From Dicaeum eximium (Eukaryota; Chordata; Aves; Passeriformes; Dicaeidae): a stretch of 64,000 bases of DNA. Of the stretch, positions 27,301 through 39,300 are shown in pieces. The stretch's first letter is position 1; each line of letters starts with the position of its first letter. The DNA lies in contig VWZP01008292.1 of assembly GCA_013396995.1 (NCBI GenBank), positions 462,742-526,741 of the forward strand, in the 5' to 3' direction. A program made the translations under genes and the position numbers. The notes below the pieces were generated by a model that was not told where the DNA came from, made no database searches, and saw only the letters and a list, made by a program, of their open reading frames with translations.

Positions 27301-30300
27301 ATGCTTAAGTCCTATGTCATTGCCATTGACAGAAAACACAAGCAGTTTAAGGAAATAGCCATAGCTAAGTGACACAGTCTTGTGAAAATGTTCTTAGATG
27401 TTTCTCCAACCTTTTTTTTTCTTAAGTAATAAAGAAGGTGAGAAATATCTGTGGTGTCTACACAAATCATTAAGATACAAGCAAATAGTCAGATGTTCAG
27501 TTGACCGAATCACTTGTGGTCCTTAAGTCTTCTGGAAATCATCAATTCAAACACCTCACAGAAGTGTCTTCTGTGATGGGCCTATCGGACATGGACATGG
27601 CATTATAATTCATTCTGTGGGAGACCACACAACTTCAGGAGGATACCCAGGGTGAGAGGGAAATGTTAAGAGGGATTGGTCGGGGACATAGAGGAGACCG
27701 TGGGAGAGACTGATGACTGAGTTACAAAGGATTTTCCGTCCCTGGGAGCAAGGGGAGCAGAGGTTGTGCTCTTTCATTACAGGCTGCCCCAGGGAATTCA
27801 AGGCTCTTTGCTGGGTCCATGCAGAGGCAGTAGCCAGGACTCAGGGCATGTTTTAGTGTGGGCTTTGCAGTGAGCCTCCAAGCACCTGGCTGCAGTGTCA
27901 CACATAACCTGCCAACCTCAGGATTGGTGTCTGGTGACTTTCTGCCGATGGATGCTAAACATTATATAGGAGAGTAGGAGCGGCCTCAGCAGATTGTTTG
28001 GGTCTTTTGTTTCAACAGGATCTCTGAAATTAATTTTGGTTGTTGTTCTTTGATCTGTTGCAGGAGATACAGAGTTTGCTCACTAATTGGAAAGGGCCAG
28101 ACCTCACGAGTTACGGGGAGCTGGTGTTAGAAGGAACGTTCCGCATTCAGCGAGCCAAAAATGAGCGCACATTGTTCCTCTTTGACAAGATGCTGCTAAT
28201 TACAAAAAAGAGAGATGAAATGTTTGCATACAAAGCTCACATACTGGTATGTCAGAGAGCAGGTGGTAATGTGCTGTCTACAGGTCTCCCTAAAACTCCT
28301 CTGTGATTCACATTGTTTCCTCTCTTCATTGCAGTGTGGAAACCTGATGCTTGTTGAAGTAATACCAAAGGAACCACTCAGCTTTAGCGTCTTCCACTAC
28401 AAAAATCCTAAGATGCAACATACTGTCCAGGTACCACAGAAACCTCCCTGCCCACTGGGTTACGTGGCTCATGCCCATATGGTGTTTATGACCCTGCATA
28501 GTGCAGGAATGTATTTTTCTCATGGTGCCCAATTTTTTTATCAGGCAAAGTCGCAGCAAGACAAGCGCCTTTGGATTCTTCATTTGAAGAGGTTAATTCT
28601 AGAAAATCATCCTGCTAAAATTCCTGCCAAGGTAAAAAAAAAACCAAAACCAAAAACTAACCAAAGAAATTCAAACAAAATCACAAGTTCCCTTGTATGG
28701 GTACTAAGTTAAAACAATCTTGTTAGCTGCAAGATGCATGCAATATACAGGGGGTTTAGACTCCGGGATGTTAATTAATGTGTTGTTTCCTTATATCTTA
28801 AAAAGTTCCTCAGAATTAATGGGAAAGTTCCGCTATAATTACCTGCAGTGCTTGGTGTAGGAGTAGAAGAATGCATTAGCAGCTCTTGCCTGCCGAGACA
28901 TAAGTAACAGAGGTGCAATGTCAGAAAGATTTACTCTAGCAGCACATTTTAGCTTGATGCTGCCTGTCTGCAGAGCACTGGGATGCACTATTTGCAGTAC
29001 TGTAGATATTTTTAATTTTAATCAGTCTTAGTCAAGTAGCATAGCAGTGAAGCCATTGGCAGCACACACTTCACTGCAACTACAAATGCCCATCCTCAAC
29101 CCAGCATCCTTATCTGGGACATCTGTCCCTTTTTGGTGAGATAGCTAGAGAGCTTTATGCCAGAAAAAATGAGGCACTGATATCATATTCATAGCTATGA
29201 TATCTTGGAATGAGGAAATTTCCTCATCTTAATTATGAAATCCAGTCTTAGAGCTTCAGGTGACGCCTCCCAGTGTAACACACAGCACCTCTCAAAGGGG
29301 GTTAACCCTCGCTAGCTCTTGCCAGGACACAACAGACACTGACTCATGTGGAAACAGGATTTTTTTTTCACACTGGGTTTACTCTTGGTTTTTCAGTTTC
29401 TCTGACTGTTTTTTCACTCAGTTTTATGCTGTAATGGCTAAAAAATATTGCCTGTGACTGACATGCACCATACTGTACTAACACACATTTTCAATAGTGT
29501 AACAAAAAGAGACTTATGGGAGAAAAAAGCCCTAGCAGGTCCTATTGCTAATTCTCCTCTTTTTGTTGACAAAGTCTGTTGAAGGTATAATGTTTATTCT
29601 ATTATTCATACTTACACTGTAAATACTTACTGCAGTTTATTGGGCTGTTAAAAAAATTTACAGCATGATCTCAGCCTTTGTATCGAATTTTTTTTCTTAC
29701 GCAATTTTTATTTTATCTGGAAAAAAACGTGAAACCAAAAATATTTTCTTCTCAGAGAAATAATTTCACTTGAGAAAGGAGATGTCTAATGAAATAAATC
29801 TTTGAGGTTATCTGTGCATTTTAATTTTTTTTCCCTGTCAAACTGGTAATTGCTTGTTGTGAGGCTTCTGTCTGCCCAGCTTCTGGAGAATGTAATAGTA
29901 GGCCACATGTGACGCCTGGTGGAAAATTATGAAAATGCACCTCTACAAGGGCAAACATTTTAGGATATTTGAGATTATTTTCTTACTTAGTAGCTGATAT
30001 GCTTCCTAAATCATCTGGATTTTTTTTTTCCATTAAAAAAGGGACAAATTTTAAGCAATCAGGAGATGCTTTTTATCCTGCATCAATCTTAAACCAATTA
30101 CAACTATTTTTTGGCACACACTTTTCCTCTCCTTGTGCTGCCTGTGCAGAGGTGGGCATGCAAGACAAAGATTCTGGGTGCAGTGAACAACAGGTTTTGT
30201 GTGCAGACCTGGAGATAAGCTCTGCTGAGCTCCTGCCACCAAAATTTTCCTCCCCATATGGAACATGTTGAATATACACAGAAAACCGAAAAATACAAAC

Positions 30301-33300
30301 CAAAAAAATAATGCTGCTAGCCATATTTATTAGCTCCCAAATTAAAATTGCTGTTATTTGCATATAAGCTCACTACTATCTGTAATATGCAATACAACTT
30401 GCCTTGCTACTAACTGTTTTAACTTCTTCATTTGTTGCTTTTTGTCTTCCAGGCCAAGCAGGCGATTCTCGAAATGGATGCCATACGTAAGTTGGTTCTT
30501 TTTCACTTCTGTTTTAAAAATTAATAAAACCATCTTCAACATTTTGGCTTTAGCTGTTCATGTCATCTGAGATGGAAGAATGCCAGGCTTATGATCATTG
30601 AATTATGACCCTGCTGGAAAAGGCAAAATTAGATGCAGATCCCGTAGAGTTTGTTGGGAAAGCTCTGACTGAGAAACTGGCAAACAAACATGATGGTTGG
30701 GGATAAATGTTCCTGGGTTAGCCCTCTGGAGCCAGGCACAGCTACATGGGTGAAGCATTCCCACGGCTGCCTGGGTAACAGCTACCCTACAGCAGCCTGT
30801 CTTGCTTGTGTAGCTTCAGGCTCTGATGAGGAGCAACTGTATTGGGCATAAAGGGATGATGGTACTGCCTCCAAATTGAGCTGCCAAGGCGTGTGAAGTG
30901 CCATCCTTGTCATTCTCTTATTCCCTGTGCCTCTGCTTGTTCCACAGATCACCCAGGCTTCCACTACAGCCCTGAGGGAGAAATGAAATCATCATACCAG
31001 TCTAAGGAAGGCACTACTCCTCACAGAGTGAGACGGAAATCAGGTGAATAAACTCATTTATGCCCTAGATGACAAAAGGAAAAACAAGCAGGGTTGTTTT
31101 AGGGGTGGATTAGGCTGGGTACATGGAATTGGTTTTTAATCTGCACTCCACGCAGATTTGACATGACACAGTATCTCTCCAAAGTGGATGAAGCATCTTA
31201 CTAACCATTTGTCGGTTTTTTAATTTATTTTTTTATCTACTGTTTGCATTTAATTTAAGGAATATACATTTGTAATTGTGGATGTATAAAGAACAGTTGG
31301 TACTCTCTAATAGATTAAAGTGCATATGCAGGAAAGCCAGTCACATTATTAAATCTGACATCCCCCCTTACCGCAGTTATTATTGTCTCAGAAATGGTTC
31401 CATCCTGATTATGATAGGCTGATTATTTCAAAACATGATTACTATCTATACTTAGTGTAATGTTTGCTGTATGGATAACAGAGATTTGAGAGGTGGTTTT
31501 GCTGACTCTGGGCTTTTTTTGCCCTCCTAGCTCAAACATATATATCCATAAATACTCTCGAAGACATTACCAATGTCTTTCTAGTTGGGTGACTTCACGT
31601 TGCAGTCCCTGTGTTCTGCTCTTTGTCTCCTTAAAGACCTTTCTAATTTGGTGTGTAACATTGTGTATTGGGAATGACTTAAACAAGGCTCATGAGAATA
31701 TTAATGTAATGATCTAACACACAGCACCATTTGTGCCTGAAAAACAGTCAAGTTCTAATTATCTTTAAGGTATGTTCTCCTTTGTTTCTGAGGTGTTTGC
31801 ACACCTTTGTTGCATTGGTGCTGCCCTTTCTGTGAAAGGAAGAATACAAAATACTGATCAAAGGGCCTCCTATGTAATCTTCAGCTACTTCCACTTTCTA
31901 AGCCCTTCTAAGACTTTGGTACCTTATGCATATTTCTAATAGAAAACCTCTAACACTGCAGAGCAATAACAGAGGTGATCAGGTCTTTTGAAAGCAGGAA
32001 TCTTCACATGGGATAAACATTCATGTGTGCCTTGATGAATGGAGAGCAACTGCTATTGCATTCAGAAACAAATATGTGCTTTGGTAACAGCTGTAGATTT
32101 GACACTTCCACAAATCTTTGTGAGGAAATTTTGCAATAAAGCAATTAAAATATGGCTTCACTGCATGGGCTCAGAAGCTTAGATTTTTAAATACATGTTA
32201 TAAAAAGTTGTCTGGGATGCCCACAGCTTTCTTTGGAATGCCACAATGGGTAAACATGTTGTTGTCTTTTTCAGAACCCTCATCTAGAGTCCATAAAGTT
32301 TTGAAGTCAAATGGTAAGATACTTTGTGTACTGTTTACTGACCTGGTGCTCCTGTACTTTGTAGAGGAAGAATCTGTACTGAAGACACATTCTTTTTTCT
32401 TGTAACTGACCCTAAATACATTAGGGGGAGGAAGAGGAATTTTTGGGGAAAAAAACAAACCCAAAATATTTGTGTTTAAATCAAATATCTGCTTTTCCAC
32501 ACTTGGGGATTGGTCCTGTAAACATCCTAGGAACTGAACGCACCAAGTATTGGCAATTGGGAACAGTTCCTCAAATCATGGCAGTGCTGCAAAATCAGGG
32601 CCTCAAGTGGAACTCTGGTAAAGCTCATGCTGCCTCTGTTTTATCAGAAATCCTATATAGTCTGTTTGCTCAATTGCTGCTACATTCAACCCCCTTTGGA
32701 TAATTCATAATTGGGGTAGCATTGAAACAGGCATAGCCTGATACCAGTTTGATTATTCATTGATGTGTTTCTGTTTTCAGATGTAAGCCCAGATATGCAG
32801 AAGGTAAGCCATTTCTTATATTCCTTGTTTTAGCCCATTCATATGACTTTAGAGCACAGTATTTACTGGAGAATCTGCATCTTCTTGGTTGTATTGACCT
32901 TAAGAATGAAAACAAAGCCATAAATGTTACTTAGCATCTCAAATAAGATTACTGGAATGAAAGAAGTAGAAATACAGATTACAATTTTGGGAATATTTAA
33001 TAAAGAAAAAAATCACCAATCCATATATGGTTGTCATTTATAATACAGTCCAATCAATTACTTGTGCTATAGCATACTTTAAAATACCACTAGAATCAAG
33101 GAAGTGCAGTGTATAAAAATAATGTTTATTCTTTGGATCATGTTATCTTTGTGTTTATTAAATAAGACTGGAAAGTTTCAACTTACTGTGATATATATAT
33201 ATAAAATGATATATCACCAAACAGAGAACATGCAGCTTGGGCAGATTGTAATGAGCATTTATAATTTTTTCATTTTCTGTAAGAATTTGTATGGAAATTC

Positions 33301-36300
33301 CCAGTGCAGTTTGAATGTCTCATTTTGAATTTCAGGTCTTGGGGTTTTATTTAGGATTAAGGATTAAAAGTGTGTGTGTATTATAAACAGAGTACATTAG
33401 ATATTACTTCATTGTTGTGCCATAATATTGAAGCTCAGTATTCTATGTGAATGGGGTCTTTTGCATATATTTTTTTCAGTTCTAAATATTATATGGAAAG
33501 TACTGGTTGTTCTACTTATTTCTTTGTAAATCTAATTTCAGTGCAGCTAACTGACTGTAGGTTAAACATTGCCTGTGAGTCTGATGTAAGAGGATCTTAC
33601 TAAAATCTGGAATCTCTATAAACTTCTAATCAAAGTTTCATGATTTTTTTTTAAGCGGATGGGCATTGAAGGAGCCCTATTATCTCAAGCCACCAAACTA
33701 GGATCAAGCGAAGCCCTGCTGAATTCTAGGAAAAAGGTTTCACTGGAATCCAGTGGGCTGGAGAGCCAGTTTCAAGAGTCTATTGAACCAGCCTACAGCA
33801 GTGATCACGATGAAACTCTTCAGACTTCTGCAACAGAACAGATTGATGCTGATGATGAAGACGAGTCTGAACAGGTAGGAAAAAGAGGAGAAAAAGTAAG
33901 ATAATTTTTTCCTGGGGAGAATGTAAGAAGGGTTAAAATTATATGTAAAACAGGCAGGAATACGTTGCAAATGTTTACAACTTCCTCTCTCCTTAGAAAC
34001 ATTTTTATGTAGGCTTCACACAATACTCACTTGCATTTTAACAGAGAAGATGTGAAAGCCCCTACACAGAGGGAGAAATTCCCACTGCTTGAATTTTACT
34101 TAGTCATTTGCAGTCCTCCAACCTAGTTGTTGCAGAAAAGTTTTACCTATTGCACACAACCAGCTTTTCCTTGCTTCTTCAGCTGATGCTGAGCAAAAAC
34201 CTTTTTAGGCCTCATGCAGAGACAGTGCCTTCAAAGCAAGGACTTGAATATTATGTTAAGGTTCAGGCACTGCTGCATGTGATGGGGTGTTTCTTGATCT
34301 GTGAGCCTCTGGCAGTAGCTACAAATGTGTGAACTTGAATATGAGAAGTTTTGAGTAGGATTTATGAAAATGAGAGTCTTTATCTCTTACTACTGCACAG
34401 ATGGTAGTTTTTTCTTACTCAGTATGATGTTTCCACGCATATGTAGTACCTTTGAAAGACTAAAAATGCAACTTCAAAATGTGGCTGTATTAAAGAATAT
34501 AGATTTTCAGTTTATTTGGTTTAGTTGATACTGAGGTCATATTGTTTTGTGGTTCATTTATTTTGTGAATTATATGGAACCAGTTATTGAAATTATTTTT
34601 TAAGCTGACTGCATTTCCTCTTTGAAATTGCACTATTTGCATTATAAATATTCGATAAAATAGTATCTTGTGCCAGTGTAGTGCAGTGTCTTGTAATTCC
34701 CCCTCTTGCCAACATAAGTATGAATGAAAGAATGAATGAGCACAAAAAATACCACAAAGAAAAAATTATACTATTAGCTTAGTGGTTACTACTAGGTGTG
34801 GCAATGATACTTTTACAGTTTTTATAAGCTCTGAATAATTGTGGCAGTGCTGATGACGCATAAGCTGTTTCATCTCCTAGTATAGGTCCCTGACCTGTTC
34901 TAGCTCCTAATAATTCCTCTGAACTGGACTGTTAAAGAACTGTAGATTTTATTACCCCTCCCATTTTTTTTTCTTTAAAATCACAGCAAAACTCACTGCA
35001 GAAATCAAAAGGGGGAAGAAAAAGACTTAATAGTCAAGCTGCTGAAAATGTTGAAAAACGGAGAAGTCTCAATCTCAATAAATGTGAAATGCAGGTAAGT
35101 AATTATTATTTTTTACTTCTGTTTTGCCATGCATCATAGGTATGTCAAAGAAACCTGTTTTCCCTAGGTTGACAGATACATCATCTTCTGTTTATGTCAT
35201 GTGTCAATGTTCATATCAGTAAAATATTCGTGTCTATGACAAAAGACACTTTCTTTTGGGGGCTGGGAAAAACAAGTAACTAACCAAATCAATCAGCATT
35301 AGCTGACGACAAAAGGAATTATCTTTCCCTCTCTCCCCCAAACTCTGGCCGGCAATATCTAAAGCATCCTTTATGTTGGCATCAGTGAGCATGTGGCCTT
35401 GCTGTAAATTAGATCTGGATGAAAACTTACACTAAAAAGAAAAATACATTTTCAATGGCATGTGCTAGAGAGCATAAGATTCCTTTCTGCTAGGGTTATA
35501 GGCAAGGGAAAGGAGAAGAACAAAACTTTTGGCACAAGCCCAAAGTCAGATTAGCTTAATCCAACTGTGAAACTGCAGAGTTAGCATAAAAGGTTTAATC
35601 TAACTCCTGCCAAACAAATTTGCCTTTAATTACTCATGCATTAACATAAGCTACTGTCTTGTATTTGAAGTAAGATGTTATTAAACACCGAGAGTGAACT
35701 CTGAGCCATGGTAAGGATTAGGAAGCAAAGTAGTCTGGCACTGCCACCTTGGCTCCCTCACTCTCTGTTGAGAGAGAACACTTGCCCTGCCATCTCCACA
35801 TGATTCTCTACTGCAGGACACACTGCTGCTATGGCAGTCCAGTGAAAAGAGGGAATTGCTGTACTATTACAAGGGTATGCTAATGTTACCTGCAAATTTC
35901 AAATCTCCACAGAGCTCCAAGGACCCTTCAGATGAGGAATCAATGCAGTTGAATACTGATCTTCCATTTTCCTGCACAGCTAGACAGCCACAGTCTCCTA
36001 GACAATTCAGCACACCTCAGAGCAACTCTCTGATCATGAATATCCTGGGGGGAAGTACCTCTGTCAGAAACATCTGGACGGACCATCAGATCAGGCAGGC
36101 ATTGTTCCCCAGCCGGCGCCCACCTTATGAGAATGAAGACGATGAAGATGATTACCAGATGTTTGTACCATCGGCATCTACATCCAACACAAGTTCAGCT
36201 CCTGGTGGAGAAAGGAGGGGTTCTTCTGGGCGTCCATGCAGCTGGCACTTAGGGCAAGCGCATCAAAATGAGACTTCCAGCCCCACTCGTCACAAAATTG

Positions 36301-39300
36301 TTAGACGGGCCAGTAGTGCTGGTGAAAGCAACACGTGTCCAGGCAGCGCCAGGTATAAAACAGGGGAGCGTGGTTCTCGAAGGGAAGTGAAGATAGCAGA
36401 GGGGAGCAGTAGGAATGCGTATCCTGAATCCTCAGAGGAGCTGACTATCGATGATATTGAACATGTTTATGATAATATAAGCTATGAAGACTTAAAGCTG
36501 ATGGGTCTGACAAGAAGGGAGGAGACACACCGTGGTCCCCGGAGATCAGCTCGAGACTCTCTGTATGAGGCTGAAAACAAAAGCAGCTCAGATTCAACTT
36601 CCACAAAGAAAACAGCAAATCAAAAGAGGACCTCCATTCATGCTAGTAGGGAGGAGATACTGCTCAGTAAAGAAGCACCAACTTCAAGTTTGGATGAGCT
36701 CAGAATTGTTGAAGACAACATCTATGACACCATACGGCTTCCAGAAATATCTCTATTGAATTTTAAATGTGACCCCTCGAAGTCCTCTAAAAGGAGGAGT
36801 TTTTTGGAAAAAGACTTCGCGTATTGTGACAATCTACAACATTTTGTTTCTGAGGAGAGTCTGCAGTTCAGTGAAGATGAAAGTCCTTACCATCGTGTTC
36901 CCATTGACAATGACTATTTGAGCTTAGTAGATAGCTCCTCCAACTCTGACTCGCTGTCGCATAAGTCTGCGGCAGATAAACTCTCAGAAGAAGTAGACGA
37001 GATTTGGAATGACCTGGAGAACTACATCAAGAAAAATGAGGAAAAGACAAGAGACCGTGTCCTTGCAGCCTTTCCTGTTTGTAAAGATGACATGCAGGAA
37101 AGGCTGCATGCTGGTAGCACACCTGAACTGAGTAAAGATGTAGAGTACTCACTGTCTACTCTCTCTCTGCCAGAAACTCCTATTTTCCCTAAAACTGTGA
37201 AGCCCAGGGCTGCCACCATAAGTGAGGCTAATCTCAGGCTTGATGACACTGCACCGTGCAAGGAGAATTCTTTTATGAGTTTGAACAGATCTTCCTTCTC
37301 CTGTGAGATGCCTTTTGTAGACAGTGCCTATGAGCCCGGCAGTGTTCTGTCCAGCACACCTGCAGAGGGCGTGGAAAATGACTTGGCTGGTATGGATAAA
37401 ACAAAGAACAGAGTTTTTATGATGGCAAGGCAGTACAGTCAAAAGATTAAGAAGGCTAACCAGCTTTTGAAAGTTAAAAGTCCAGAGCAGGAACAGCCAG
37501 CTAGCAGACAACAGAAACTGAAACACAAAGATCTTGCTGCTATTCTGGAGGAGAAGAAACAAGGAGGTCCTGCTATTGGTATGTTAAAAACATTTCTGTA
37601 CAGATACATTTCTTCAGTAACTTTCAGTGAACTTTGTGTTCTGAACTGGAAGATTATGAATTTTTCTCACCTTGGTCATTGAGTATCAGGATCGTATTTT
37701 CTGTGTTACAACTGAAATTAATTTTCTCAGACTGCTTTAACATGAATAGTTCTTTATATCTAATTTCTTGTTACTTGATAACTTCGGGAAGAAATAGCAG
37801 GACAGTGTCAGGAAAGAGCAATTCAGCTGAGGCTGGAAGTAAAAATCATGCCTGAAGCACTATTGGCCTCCCTACAGAAAAGCAGTTATTTCCTTTAATA
37901 GTGTGATCTTAAGAGTTTGACTGAACCAGTGTTTTTTCAAATCAGTCTGCCTTCTAACAAGTCACATGTATTTGCTCAGGTGCCATTCAGAGTCATACCC
38001 ATAAGCATAAGGAATGTGGTCAGATAAGAAAGAGCTGATAATCTTTGTATCAGCTAATGAATGTGCAAAGTCATGGATATGCAACAGCTCTGGAGCTGTT
38101 TTTGTCCATGATCAATTGAAACAAATGGAAGATATGGAGCCAGCAGACTCCATGCACCAGAGTGTCATTCTTGCCTTCTTGTGATATTTTTAAAAGTCCC
38201 TAAATATCTTATTTACCAGGCCATTTTTAGAATGTTCTTTTCCATTTTAACATGAAACAAGCAGCATATTATTGGAACCGTGTGCTGCATTGTGTCCTGC
38301 ATGACTGCTCACTGTAGCAAGATATTTTATGCTTCTTTTCCTTAACAAAGTGTACTGAAAAGTGATGCAAAGGCCTCCAATGTTTCACGTTACTTTGCAG
38401 AGGCCAAATTTATTGACACAACTGAAAGCTCTTCTCTGAGACCTTTCTACTACTAACCATTTTGAGATTTTAAAATTTTCACATGATTCACTGAAATGTA
38501 TTCCTTGTCTCTGTTAAGTTAATTCTCTCTTCTTTCTAGGTGCCAGAATAGCTGAATATTCCCAGCTTTATGACCAAATTGTCTTCAGAGACAGTACTCC
38601 TAAGGTCCAAAAGGAAGCTGGGGCCACTCCTCAGGAGCTGTCAGCTGGGAGGTTTTCCACACCCATGGCCACATGTCCTCCCCGTTTCCAGCCTGCCAGT
38701 GAATGCTCAAGATCAGAAGATTGGCTTTTGCATTCTACGTACAGTAACGGCGAGCTGGCCGACTTCTCTCCGTGGTCCGAATCCCAGGACCCAAAGTCCA
38801 AGAACTCATGTGCAGAAGCTGGTACAAGAAGCAGTTCAAAGCAGTTGCCATCAGCTGGCTCAGTGCCTTCCCTTCAGATTTCCAACCGTTTGCATGTCCC
38901 AGCGCAGAGGTGGAGTGCCATTATAAGCCAACCAAACAAAGAAAACTTGCATCAAGATCACGTCTATAACTCGCTGGGGAGGAGAGTAAGCAGTGTAAAA
39001 CCACAGGCATACAGCAGGTCACAGTCCTCTTCCTCAATAGTGGTCAACAGATCTGGAGAATCAATTGTATATAATAATGAAATTGATAAGAAAAGGCTCC
39101 ATTTGAATAGGAACTTGCGATTCAACAGCCATCAAACTCCTGGAATTGCTTCAGGATGTACAGGGCAGGAGATGAGAAAGCAGATCCCTGAAAACTGTTC
39201 AGATATGATTCTGCAGGATTCTCAAAAGGTCCTGAGAGTGAACAGAGCCTCTCCTCTGACAGCACAGATGGCTACTCAGAACTATTTTTCGAATTTCAAA

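Noticed and set aside
35875..35912. 38-nt GT..AG segment that looks like a micro-intron
   Set aside because: Too short to be spliced in vertebrates, and removal would shift the frame, while reading through is open; treated as an alternative acceptor instead.
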